From Aulostomus chinensis (Eukaryota > Chordata > Actinopteri > Syngnathiformes > Aulostomidae): a stretch of DNA of 64,000 bases. A program made the translations under genes and the position numbers. Where the stretch lies: assembly GCA_037954235.1 (NCBI GenBank), contig JBBMOA010000018.1, forward strand, positions 4,436,001 through 4,500,000, in the 5' to 3' direction. The stretch's first letter is position 1. Each line of letters starts with the position of its first letter. This document shows positions 10,377-23,136 of this stretch, piece after piece. Under the pieces are notes generated by a model, which did no database searches, had not been told where the DNA came from, and saw only the letters and a list, made by a program, of their open reading frames with translations.

Positions 10377-13300
10377 CTGCTGGGTAAAGGAGTTCCTAGA
10401 GGGGATGGCTGGGAATGGAAAACAAAAACAAAAAAAATCTATTGAATTCAGGCAGCTCTTACAAAACCATTTCTCCTCCTACAATAAATCAAGGAAACGC
10501 TTAATAGGTCCCTTAATATATTTTCTATCTAATGATGCCAAGTTGGCTTCTATTACAAATCCAGCAGGTGTGGGACAACAGCAGGGATGAAACAGTTATT
10601 AACACTTCAAATTTTAATCATCATTGAAGATTTATTTCTTTGCCACATTTACACTGTCGAGCGTCAACAAAAGCTACTGTCTACCAGATGGAAGTGCAGC
10701 ATGCAGGAAGGCAGGCACATAAATGGGGAGATTTTGAGCCTTCTGCAGAGACTGTACACAGCAAGCAAGGCAAAGGTGACTGCCTCTCTTTCGGGTTTTG
10801 TGAACACAGAGGCAGGCTCCTGCCCCACTAAATGACCAAAGCAATAGCTCAGGCACAAGAGAGGTTTAGTAGAAACACCAGTAAATTGAGGGCAGAAGAG
10901 GATCACTAGTCCCTGCAAACCACACGCCATGGGGTCAGTTACGGTTGACAGCAGGGAGGGCAGCAGCTGCTAGCAAATGCTGCCCGAGGCTGCTCCGCTT
11001 GTACAGCAGGAGGCTGGTGGCGCCAATAATTTGGTGGCCAGTTTTTCTTGCCACGCCATTATAACTTCATGGTTATGTACAAGTAGTTCCTTCATGTAAA
11101 ATTGATTCTTCACCCCAGAAGTGTATTTTGCTTCTCAAGTACAACCAAATATATGTCTGGAGCTCACAAAGTCATTTTCCCCTCCTTGCATTACTTCCTT
11201 GTGACTCCAGAAAGCCACGAATACACTTTAATAGGAGCCAAAAACAAACCAGAACACTTCCAGCTCGGAGCTGAACTGTTGGTAAGTTGGTTGTGAGGGT
11301 CCCCACTAAATATACACGACTGGTTCTGGAGTCACAAAGAAGTGAAACAGCCTTGAAAAAAAACATTTTCATGAGCTCAAAACATCCATTTGTGAGCACT
11401 CGAAAGGCAGAATTCGTTTTTTGGAGTGAAGTATCACTTCAATGTGACAAATGCGGTGGCAATTTTTGTGCATGTAGATTTTTCTTACATGCTAAAAAAA
11501 ATAGGAGTGAAGCCTAAAATGACTTCCTTTTTCTTTTTTTCAAAATAGCATTTTAAGCCTAAATTGCTGCCACTCTAACAAAACTTAACTGACTACAATC
11601 ATTCGACTGAAGAACATGCAGAGAGAAATTCACAGCCACGGAAAGACTATTTCAGTTCTTATGACTCATATGAGTTAGCAGCATGTTCATGCTAGCAACA
11701 GCTGACAGGGCTCCTCTTTCAACATAAACTTGGTCGAGTTTTATATCAGTATCAGCATCAGCCTGATGAACCACGTTTGCCCACCATCACTGACGAACAA
11801 ACAAAAATTAGTAATTACAGGCTTTTTTTTAATGCTTTTGGGGGGGGGGGGGGGCTTTCAAATCCAAAATGTTCAGATGCTTTTCTCAGTATGCACAAAA
11901 CCTAAATGTCACATACATATTTTTGTTATTATATATCATTGTCATCTGTAAACATCGATCTTGAAAAATATTAATAATCTTTAAATAATCAAATATCATC
12001 CATCCCTAAAATGTTAAACTGAAAGAAATTTAACAGAAGAATTTTACTCTGAACCGTGTGTGCGTGTGTGTGTGTGTGTGTGTGTTGTAAGTCTTTGCTT
12101 CCAAGGAAAGTGTCACCTAATCGTTCTCAAATCCTCCATGGATGAGCGTTGGGCTCGCTGTGGTTACATAACCAGAGATGAGCGATGTACAGTGCTGACG
12201 ACGTGTTCAGCATTGAAGCAATAGAAAAGAAAATTGAAGTGTTTTAATATTATTTATCAGTTCAGTAGACTCCATATTATAGAGGTCCTATAACAAGCCC
12301 ATTACCAGCGCAGATCATGCTTCATGTATTTGAACAGGCTGATTGCATTCACAGTAATTAAAAAGCTAGTTTAAACACCCATCTGTTTCTAAAGAGTGAG
12401 ACAGAGTCGTTCATTAAGAGCTAACTGACTGCATTAGCTGATCTGGTGTCAGGTCTAATTGAGACCATATTTAAAGTTCTGGCCTCCCTCCTGATTTTTT
12501 AACATCGGTTCTTGCATGTAGCACTGTTAGTATGAACATGAACTACGTGCCTCTAAAGATATCAGTCAGGACAGATCATCTAAAACAAGGGAAATGTCAT
12601 ATAAAATATCTATTTCCAACAATTCATATTGAACATGGCAAAGTTCTGAATCCTAGTTAATATTCTGAGATCAGCAGACAGGTTGCACTTCACCTCAGGA
12701 CTTCCTACCTGTCATATCAGGTAGTATAACAGACATGTGCTGGAATCCAGCTGCCCAAAGTAAGGAACAGAAACTGGCCGCCTGTGCTGCGCTGTGGTTT
12801 CAACGAGTCAGGAAAGTTCTGTCCGCACTTGGAGCTGAGCGGACCCTGATGAGCGAGCATCATCTGTTGTCCTTGAGGCTTTCAAATTGACGGCGCATTT
12901 AACAGCCACTCAAGCGACGAGCGGACTGTCGAGATGCTACAATTACAAGCAGTTATTCTCGACATTACCGCTGTATAACTGCATTGTGCTATGAATATGT
13001 TAGGGGATTATTAGAGAGCTGGGGAAGCCGGCAATGCAGGTCCTCCATTAGAAAGAGTGGACAGTCAATAGTTATTACCTTCACTTGCAACTTTGCCTAA
13101 GAGTAACTGATTTAAGAGGAAATCTTAAACCGGTTACCTTTAAAGATACCTGAGTGTAATCCTGGTATTGTCGGCCGTGATGGGAGGTGGCCCTTCTCTC
13201 TGTGGTGACGAAGATATCTCTCTCGCAGGCGGTACTTTTGGCCCACTGGGTCCTTTGTTTCTTCACATTCAGGTTGTTTCCCCCTGTGTTTGAAGAGACC

Positions 13301-16300
13301 TTCCCCTTTCCTGAAGAGAGGCGGAAATCATCTGATTGAAACGTGAACGAGGTCGCGTTTGACTGGATCTGACACAAAACCATCTACAGCTACAATAAAA
13401 GACAAAAATCCGGTCAGATAATGGACCCACCTCTCGCAGGTGCAGCATTCACACATTTCATTGCCTTCTCCAAAAAAACTGGCACCGTAGTAACAAGTGA
13501 TCTCCTCCCCAGGTGAGATGGGTCGAATCACTTCAACACAAGCGCCATTCTTCTCACCGGGGACAAACTGGGCGGGTGAGGAGAAAAAAAAAACAAAACA
13601 GAGCACAAGACAAAGAGATTTACCCACGGGATTCAACGGCAAACAGCAGACGATAGGCCAGGTGATGAGTTGGGGAGTTTAATTATGACATTAGAGACGT
13701 CTTCGTCTGGCCATGAAGGAAGCCTTTAACTACACCTAACTTGGCAAATTGCTGAAATCTGTGATGAAATAAATGTCAGGAATATTTACCTTGCAGTTTG
13801 GTTTGCAGTCTTCAACCCAGAAGGACAAACAAAGATAGATGAGACAAACAGTTAATAATTCAATCAGGGTGATGAATAAAGGAACTCAACGTGTGGTTGC
13901 TGACTTGCATTCAATTCATTTTGCAAAGGCTCAAAGGCTAAGCTGATTAACTCTTCAAACATTATTAAAAGATCTTGTCTGCCCCCGGCGTGGAGGGAGA
14001 GACCAACTCTGATTTAACGGAACCTTCTTTTCCCCCCAGCGTTTGATTTCAGTCGCCAGCTCAACACTCTTGGTGTGATCAGCAAGCTGCGAGAGCTCGT
14101 CTGCTGTGACGGCTTCCATTGACAAAGTGATCACATAATGGAATTATGACTTCAGAGAAGCACTCGGCAGTTTAAGGTTTTATTGTGTGGGAATATCACC
14201 TTTATTGGACACTTGCTACGAGCATGGAGAGGGGAATGACTAAAAGTTAGGACCCATCAAACATTCAACACCTCCCCTCAATCAAAGCAACGTCCCTCTG
14301 TGGTGCGATATTAAAATATGATGAATGTGTTTTGGGAATAAACTGCACCTTACCCTTGGAACTCACACAAGCGAATTCACTTGCTTCTTTTTAATCTTTT
14401 CTTATTGTACTTGAGCTGGTCCCACGGCTTACAACTATTCCACACAATAAAACAGATCAATTCCACAAAGTTTGGCTGCTGAATTTGTATAAATTGGCTC
14501 TAGCCTTTCTTCCACTATTTTACAATGTAATGAACGCGTCTAACCTGGGACTCCCGTGCAATATCAGCTCCTTCTGTCACCTCTAGAATATTACGAATGA
14601 CCTCAACGTGTGATTCAACATGAAAGGTCTGCATCGTGGGTGTGTATCAGATGATCAGCTGAAAAACCATAGTCATCATGCAAGAGGAACAAGCTATTGT
14701 GTGGCGTGCCTGTATTTAATGACCTGTCAATCATTTGGAGAGCTGTCACTGTTTCTAATCTGAGGGTTCAAATGTTTTTACAGTGTTGTACTTGGCTCAC
14801 AGACTTTCAAAATATACATGACAGGCGACAATATTCAGAATAAATTCACATGGTACATCTGTGTGTGTGTGTGTGTGTATGCGCGGGCGCTCTGAATGCA
14901 AACTCACCGTGGTTGATGAAAGCTGCAGGCCCCAGCCAGAGCTGAGCGCAGCGTTTGCGTGTCGAATACATCACACTGAAGTCATTGACTCCCGCCCTCA
15001 GCACGGCGCTGTCAGCGGGGCTCAGCTCTGCTATGCAGCCCAGTAGGACCTCCACTCGCTCTCCAGCGAACCTGTGGAGCCACAATTCAAGCATCAAATC
15101 CCCTCACTTGTTTGCAAAAAACAAAACAAAACACACAAATCAGTTCAGTTCCCTGCTCTAATGGCTGCAGTTCTTCTTCTATTTTGTCAAACAGAAGTGG
15201 AATAGATTACCAGTGTCTTGTGGAGGTTATCTTTGCTCCGTTGGTCTCCGAGGAGTATCTGTCGCAGGACTCTATCTTGACACCACTATCCAACAGGAAG
15301 GCACTGAGGTAGCGATACACCTGCACACATCAGAGATGGTTTAGATCGTCTCCTCACCCTGATAAAAACTGCTGACGGACACTAAACGAGGGAGCTCTCT
15401 GAGCACACGCCGGAATGCATTTCTTGTGTTACACATTCGGTTTCAACAAACTTTAAATTATGACACTGATTCATATATCTGAGCGTAAACACACATGTTG
15501 TCTCAGCAGCTCCTGTCGATGGCTTCCCAAGGCGTTGAAGTACTCGCCGGCCAGCTCGCCCACCGTCAGAGCCTCAAACGTAGCGTTGAAGTCGTGCGTA
15601 CGCTGAAAGCGCAGCAGGGTCTCCTTGAGGTTACCCCAGCGCCGGACCTCCGGAGGGGGGCTAGAGGCAAAAAAAAAAAACAAGAGGTTAGAAAGCAGAC
15701 ACATTCACAGACCGCTGAGTGTGTTGAGCTTCTTAGAAGATCATAATGGATCACACCCCCAGCAAAGGTCACTGAGTGAAGCCGCCAACTAACCTCCACA
15801 CGACTGGTGATTTTTGGTTTTCTAAGCGTTAGCTGTCTTACTAATTAGAGGCTTCTACTAGTTAATGCACTCAGAAACATCACGACAAATATCCAAATTA
15901 GTCGTCTGTAAAATAGATGATGGATAAACAATCCTCACAATTATGTTAATATGAAAAATATGAATTATTCATTTACATCTATCAAATCTTACAATTGATT
16001 TCATTTACATATGAATCATATTATCTTCAAACAAAAGCGTCATGTTGTCATCGTCAACATTTTCAGGTTGCCTCCAGCAGCCTCTCTCATCGGTAGCATC
16101 GATCACGCCATGATGCAAACAAATGGAGATCATTTCTGTCGATATCTTCCCTGGAATCTGGGTTTTGGATGCTTGGATGTTTTGGTTTTATCTAATTCTG
16201 TTTTAAGTTATGATGGAGCAGAATACGGCGTGCAACAACTCAGAGAGTTCAACTATTTTTTTTCTTCTGAAATATTTCTTACTCGTGGAGCGTAAAGCAG

Positions 16301-17104
16301 ACTGCTTGCAAGCTTCCGCGTCAGCGTTACCTCAACGAAACAACATCTGATTGTCACGATTTGTGGCTGATATCGTGATGTCATTCACAATCACCATCCT
16401 TGTGTCTTTATTCACATTTAAAAAATCTTTTTTTAAAAAGCCGAAGAAATTGAAATGGTGTGATTTCTACATTAATCAGTACCAAACAAATATATGACAT
16501 TAAATCTGTCTAATGCCACATTGTGCAGGCTGAGGTATCTCTGCAGCACCACAATACTTCATTTAGAAAGCTATTTTGACGCATTTTGCCTTTACGTCGC
16601 ATGTCCCGGTATAAATATAACCAGCCAGAACAAATTAAAGCCAAAGAAAGCCAGAAGAAATAATTAAATATCATTACGTGACTAATGATGCGCTTTACTG
16701 TTTATTATACTAAATAATTATGATCAGGCCAGTCACAAAAACACAGAAAGCTTTACAATAAATTGTCCTCGGAATAAAATTTGAAGAATATATTTAAAAA
16801 AAAAAAAAAAGTAAATCTTTACTTCAATTTACACAAATAATATAAGTGAGATTCTTATATGAAAAACACACAGCGATTAAACTCAATTAGCAAAACGACT
16901 GAGTTCCGTATGATGCATGGTTACAGGAATTACTGTGACCGGCCTGAGTATGAAGACCTTTTAAACTGACAAACTGAAACTGAGAAGTTACCTGATGTTC
17001 ATTTTGTGGGTGCTGAAGCCCAGCAGAGGGTCCAGCACCAAACTGGTGGCCAGGTCATCTGTCTCACACAGCTCCTTCACACTCATTCTAGTGCATCCGT
17101 CCAT
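5169..17104 (-). CDS. kmt5c: Histone H4 lysine-20 methyltransferase KMT5C (SUV420H2), 8 coding exons
   Basis: Adds methyl groups to H4K20me1 to give H4K20me2/3, mainly at pericentric heterochromatin. Exons, 5' to 3': 16992-17104, 15495-15660, 15211-15320, 14908-15071, 13790-13809, 13431-13567, 13150-13310, 5169-10376, all with GT/AG borders. The first seven give about 290 residues. KELCETDDLATSLVLDP near the start, GCIAEL, STRKRCAQLWLGPAAFINHD (SET core, about 165-185), CYYG (216-219) and post-SET CECCTCERKGEG (230-241) match recalled KMT5C better than KMT5B. The start at 17104 gives MDGCTRMSVKELCE, close in length to human. The C-terminus KRVRLVVTDGTVDLDL resembles the end of mammalian KMT5C. 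Mammalian KMT5C is about 460 residues, so this one would be over four times longer. The phase entering the last exon is off by one base (see findings), so the join between head and tail is uncertain although both parts are clear. Confidence 0.88.
10377..13149 (-). other. kmt5c intron 7
   Basis: 2.8-kb intron between the last SET-region exon and the giant exon. It holds a G run (11840-11854) and a GT repeat (about 12056-12085). The phase break described in findings predicts a missed exon here of length 2 modulo 3, if the assembly is right; I did not find a convincing one. Confidence 0.6.
13790..13809 (-). CDS. kmt5c: 20-nt microexon of kmt5c carrying the SET NHD-C core
   Basis: The exon is ACTGCAAACCAAACTGCAAG, flanked by an acceptor ending gggttgaag and a donor GTAAAT. 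It supplies the last two bases of the Asp codon and then CKPNCK, so the upstream FINH and downstream FVPGEKNGAC join into FINHDCKPNCKFVPG, exactly the family consensus. Without it the frame breaks and the zinc-binding Cys is lost. An ORF scan would miss it. Confidence 0.9.
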
Positions 17105-18400
17105 CGCCTCCCACCATCAGCATGCTGCAATCATAGGGGTCAAAGTAACACAATAAAGACAACAACAGTCCACCGTCACCTCCGACCTGCGCATCTCAAC
17201 GGCTCAGAGCCTGCAAATTACACAACATCCCTTTAGTTTGATTACCCTCGCACAAGTCAATACACAAGACTTTTGGCTACAAAACAGCTTCACTTATTGG
17301 CTTATTAAAAAGGTCATGGTAAAACCTACCTTCCCCACTTTTGCTTTACTCATGAAAAGGGGAAATGTGCCAATATTCATAGATGGATTTTGCTGGTAAC
17401 TTGCTTTAACAAAGTTTGCTTTCTGCTTTTTTCTTTATTTGGCTTTGCTCCTTCATAGTCATGTAAGAGCCAGCGATGGAGATGCAAAGCATTGTTGTTA
17501 CATGTCAGTTCCCAAACAGATCTCATAATCCAATAATACCTGTTCTAAACGTATTCATCAACCTTATACAACAAGGTTAAAGAATTACAGTCTATTATAT
17601 TTTCATTTCCTTCCTAAACAACATCCACAGATAAACTCCACGCATTCTTCACTTTATCTAATCTGCGTTGATGTAAACAAGGACATCCCTCTCAGTTCAC
17701 ACGAACTCCCTTCCAAAAAATGACTTCATTTAAAAGAAAAATAAAACGTCTGGATAAAATCTTTGTTAAACCGCCAGTATTCGTTTCTACAGTATCTAAA
17801 AATTTGAGAGAATGCAAGCTGAAGGAACAGCATGTTGGTCGGTTGGATGAGCTCTGTTTACAACTACTTCAGCTCTCTCCTGGAGCATAAACACAGGATT
17901 TGTTATGGCTGATATCAGATTAAGTAACGTTGCTGAAGTTGTACCACCATCCGGTCGCACAACCTTTTCCTTGTGCTTTACACTAAGCTTTAACACAGGC
18001 CGTTATTGAAATAACAAACGCCTCTGATAAGAATGTGTCAAGGTTCGTCTTCGCTCCCGTTGCACGCTAGCTTAGCTTGTAAGCTTGCTGGGGGAGATAT
18101 GCTAGCTTATCAGCTGTTAAGCTAACACTATGGCAGCGAGCTGCAGCTAACATCCCCGCAGCAGATCGGTGATGAATGCTGTGTGTTGAGAGCGGGTCCG
18201 CGGCGCAATGCGCAGTTACGTTGATGCATACGGGCACTAACGCTTTAGAAAACCTACCTGGGAGTCTTTTGTAGTCAACGAAAGTATCGTCAGATAGACA
18301 GTAGATTGCAAGCTCGTCGCCTGCTCTGGTTTCCCCGATCGCCTGGGCAGTTAGCCTAGCAGCATATCCCAGCTAGTTTTCCGCCGTCTCCCTGGCTATT
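17105..18400 (-). promoter_or_regulatory. kmt5c: kmt5c promoter and 5' UTR with a non-coding first exon
   Basis: The coding start exon has an acceptor just upstream (tatgattgcag, exon from 17124). A matching strong donor, CCCAG|GTAGGTT, ends a candidate non-coding exon at 18258. Sequence from about 18040 to 18400 is richer in G, C and CpG than its surroundings, with many GCTAGC motifs, as expected for a fish promoter. The transcription start itself cannot be placed from sequence alone. Confidence 0.55.
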
Positions 18401-21400
18401 GGGCTAGCCCGACCAGGAGCTTACAAAAAATGGTTCCCTGCGTCACTTCTGGAATTTGTTGATGTTTTAGTGTCTGCAGACCCTAGTCTGGATTATAAAA
18501 GCTGGATGTACACCCCAACAATAGCAAAACGTTTTTTAAAAAAAGAAACGTGTATGTTTATGATTCCGGCTAACTAGCTCCGCGAAAGGCTCGTCCGTTC
18601 GATAGTAAAAGTTGATGAGCGACATCCAGTGCAACCGAACTCTCGTTGGACACGCCCATCTGCTGTGCTATTCGCTGAGTTCAAGGTCAATCTGACAAAT
18701 CAAATGCAGCACAGGGTTTCGGGCTCTGTGATTGGCTTAGATTTTCAGGGGTGGAGCTTTCCATGTGGTTAGGTTTACTATGTTGATAAAGAGTAGAGGT
18801 GAGCATAGTGGCCTCTGTTTGGCTGCGGGGAGGAATTTTACGAATTCCCTCACACGCACGTCTCACCATGGTACGGTTAAGAGGAATACCACAGCCAGAC
18901 TACCAGTGCCACCGTGGAGCGGCCACACGCGCTCAGCTGAAGGACTTCAAATTAAATGGGTTTGACTTCGAAATATTATGTTTTCATCAGGTCATTTCGG
19001 ATAAATATTAATGAATGAAATGTGGGAAAAAAACATTGTTTAATTTCTGATCTGCCCATTAAATTACGAATCATTTTCTGTAGAGATATTTCGTGAACCT
19101 TTAATGTGATATTTCTGTTTATTTAGGTTTGAATTTTACAGAAGAGCTGGCTATCGACCTTGGCCGGGGTCTAACCTCCTCGTGTTTATTACCTTAGCGT
19201 ATTTTTACTTACACAGACAGTACTTTCATGCTTAAAAATCAAGATATTTTTCTCCTTCCATCTTGCATCTTCAACCACATTTGTCATAATTAACTGCAGA
19301 ACTCTCGGAAATTGTGCTTTAGATAAATGATTACACTTCAGTGAGGAAGCTGGCTGCAGTCACAGGGTTTGTTTTGTTTTTTTTTCTCTTACTTACGGTA
19401 TGACACACTCTTTCTCCACACAAGTGAGAAAGAAAAAAGACAAACGGGATAACCAAAAGAGGAAGGCTATTAATACCAGCACAGAGAGGGAGCAGGACCA
19501 GCCCATCTTTTGAGAGGAGGAAGGAAGAGCCTGGAAACTTGGATGGATAAAAAAAACGTCTTTGTGGTTCTTTTTGATTTTATATTCTATAAAGTATGGA
19601 AGTCACATGGTTGAATTGACTCATTTTTTTTGGGGGGGGGGGGGTTGAGTGTTTGTGCTTTCTGGGTTGTCTAACAGTTAAATACATAATACTTCAACTT
19701 TTGATAACAGCAGTCTTACAAAAGAGAAGAAATCCGCCTTGGGGCAGAAAATGTATGAATAACTCCCCCAGTGTTATTGCACAAGCACTTTCCAGCTATT
19801 TTTACTTTTCCAGCTGAAGTGAAATGTGATTTTGTCAAAAACAGAAGACAGCCGGACACAAATATACAAATTCTATGATTTTTTTTTTATTTCTACGTTT
19901 CAACAGAGAGAGAAAGAGAGAGACGATATGTGATTGATTTAAAAACAAATGAAATACAAATAATATATTGTTTTTTTCAGTTGTTTCTTTTATTTATTGG
20001 AATAATCTTGATTATTTCATATCTACCCAGCGACAGTGCATGGTGCAAAAAACATCCCTGATTGATTAAAAAAATTCCAACACTAATAATCCATCTAGTG
20101 TTTAACTGAGTCAGAAAAATAAAACTGATTACAAGCAGAGTCCTAGAGGTAATAACAGTAAATACTGAGTAACACGTGTTAGAAGCAGAGGTTTGTACAG
20201 CCGTGGAAGTGGAGGCGGCCTTTAATAGGCCGCCTTGGACCATTTATTCAGATGACAAGTTCAATAATTACCAGCACTATAATTAGTCTTACTTGAGCTG
20301 CTTAATTGTTTTAGCATTGTTGAAGACACAAACCATCACCATTGGACGTGGTCTCCAAAACATTATCGTTTTACTATCCGATTTCATACAATTGCATACA
20401 TTTCTCTAAAGGTATATAATCAGATCCTCAGCATCTCTAACCAGCTGGACTGTACCACATACAAAGCAGAAGAATTCACCTTCGAAGCAACGCGCTGTTC
20501 CTGTATGAAAATGAGCCAAAACTCTTTTAATTACCTCCAGAGCTGAGGAGGAACGTTAACATGTGATTATTCTATATGTTCCAAGTGTACAAATATGATT
20601 TCCTGATAACATGTACTTTAAATTTCACTTCCTGAGTTGGTCTTACTGGATGTGAATCAAACACACAAGCTAGATGATCTTCGTTTCATCTGTCCACCCC
20701 CACACGATGACTTGAAGCAGGTATGAGTTTCACAATTCCTTAGGAAGCAAAGCCGGATATTTGTATACTGCCTACACTGAGTTAAATCTAAAAACAAACC
20801 AAAACACACAAAAAAAACAAAAACCCAACTTATTGTCTGAGGTACTGAGTTTTTCTGTGAGAATGGAAGGGGGGGTAAAGGTCAGGCAGGGTGTCAGCAG
20901 TCAGACGGCTGGCCTCCAGCTTCCCTCCCTTCTGCCCGAGTGCTCACGCGTGCAGTCAGGCTGACTTGTCAGCGGCAGCCGCACGTGTTCATACTTGAGC
21001 AGAAAGTTGGCGAGGGAAGGCAAGCGGCGGCGAGTTATCAGACACACCTGTATTGCATTTGAAAAAAAAAAGGTGTGTTTTGGTTCTTAAAGATGGGCAG
21101 TGTGATACCCTGGAATACTGTAGAAACATGTTTTAGTCTGTCGTAACAGCTGTCGTCAATGGAATCACCCTGTACACCAACTGAACTTAATGCACCGAAA
21201 CTGCCAGTTTGATATTAAGCTGTAAAAAGAGACAATTTTTATTTATTTAAAAAAAAAAAAAAAAAAAGAGAGAGAGAGAGAAAAAAATGTCCTTTTGAAT
21301 ATGAATTCAGTCAGGGCCACTGCATTGTCACAGGATACATTAATAATCTACAATATGAAAATTATTTCTCTGCCAATGGCTCTTTTCCCTCCAACAGCGA

Positions 21401-23136
21401 GCTGCTCAAGTAACTCAAACATTGGGAATGATGGCTGCCGTCACGAGCAATGGGAGCACTCTCTTATTGTTGCTTATACATTTTACAAATTACAACCTAA
21501 GCAATGGAAAAAATGACATAATTGCTGAACAATGGTAGCTGCTCACCTGAAGTGGCACAACGCTGCGAGCAAAAAAATTAAAACTAAATGCATTGTGGGA
21601 GTTTGCTGTACAAGTGTATTCATGTTGTTATAAAAGCATGTTTTTGTTTTTTTGTGCTCAAAATTCTCCACCAGCTTTACAGGACTGTGTACTCATCTAA
21701 GAGATAAATCAGCTTTACTTTGCTTTGCAACCCTCCGGTGACGTGTTTGGATTTAAATAAGCCCTCTCTTGTTTTCTTCACGGGCTGCGGTGAAGTTATC
21801 GCCACTCAAGCGCTTCAACCCCCCCAAAAAAAAGGTCAAAGCCATGATTCATCATCTCATCTTCCTTTGACTGATTCTGCCTTTCACCACTAAGTGTACT
21901 GGGTGTAATAGATCCTGCAGACCGTTGTGAGAGTTTCGATGTACATTTGTGAAGCAGTGCTGCTCACTTCCTGTTGCTTCCTGCCAAACCTACTCGGCCG
22001 AGTTTGTCGGGACAATCGCTTTTTAAAAGTGAATTATTTTTGGTATAGAAGAGATTCCTTTTCAAAGTTGACTTTTGACTGAATAACAGGCAACGTCTGG
22101 TTCTGAAACTACAATTTCCACTCGTCGTCTTTGGCTCGATCACAATGAAGCGACATGTGAAAAGCCCCTTTTTAGTTTGAACATGTAAACCAGGCTGATA
22201 GTACGCCTCCGATCTGCTGCAGCCGCGGGCTCGTCAATTCCAGGTACTGAACTTAAGACACGAGCAGCCGCGGTGCGTGGCAAACGTCGCTGATGAACAA
22301 GAGAAACAAAAAGAAAAGAAAAAAAGCAATGGGGAACACAAAGTGATCAGCATGGTGGCGTAATTCAAACAAATGGTTGTTTTTATTTATCTTCAGCTTT
22401 CAGTGAACTAAAAAAAAAACCCAAAAACCAAACCATGTTGGTTTCAGGTATCTACAAAAGAAAGTAAAACTATTTCACATCCATGACTGTGTTCTGGTTC
22501 TCAAAACAAACGGAAAAAAAAAAAAAGTCACTGTGAATCCTTCAATGATTCACCTGCACATACAGTATATCCACCCAGTGTGTGGTATGTGCCGTTAAAC
22601 ATTTGAGCGTGCAACTTGACCCCACCCCGTAACCCCCGCCCGCACCCCACCCACCACACAGACACACACAATGTACAAAATCTTGTGTTTAGCATTAAAC
22701 AGTGCAGGGCCTTAACATAAACAGCAAAGGCTCCACCTCTCTCTCCCCGCCCCCTCCTTCCCTGCACCCAAGTTTGAATCTACATCACAGATGGGCGGGA
22801 CTCATTTCTACAAATGACAGGAAAACAGAACAAAGGGTACGAGCGGAAGAAGGAGGGAAAAAAACAAAACAAAAACAAGTCATACATACAGAAGACAGCA
22901 ACTCCCTCAATTTCATTCTCACCATTTACACACATTCACACTAAAAATCTCACGCAAAACAAACAGTTTAAAATAGTTTTGTTTTTTTTTTAAGAGAGAA
23001 AAAACATGATTGAACCCTGGACACTTGTTTACTTTGTTGCCATTTGTTTATGAGGGAGAAACAAGTCTGGGAGGTAGAGGAAAAAGTGGGCCGACAGGAG
23101 GGGGTGAAAGGTTGTGGGCAGTGGACCCAGTGGGTG
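18401..23136. other. Intergenic region between the kmt5c promoter and ppp1ca 3' end
   Basis: No coding exon recognised. Inverted CCAAT-like motifs near 18730 and CpGs near 18880 may belong to the kmt5c promoter side. It contains a G run (about 19632-19644), A-rich tracts (21248-21268) and, at the right end, probable ppp1ca 3' UTR. Confidence 0.5.
22382..22387 (-). terminator. Candidate ppp1ca polyadenylation signal
   Basis: AATAAA on the minus strand about 750 bases past the ppp1ca stop. It is one of several AT-rich candidates, so support is weak. Confidence 0.25.

Noticed and set aside
5169..17104. KMT5B as the identity of the methyltransferase
   Set aside because: PPP1CA is near KMT5B in human, but GCIAEL, STRKRCAQLWLG, the N-terminus and the C-terminal RLVV...DLDL motif fit KMT5C better.
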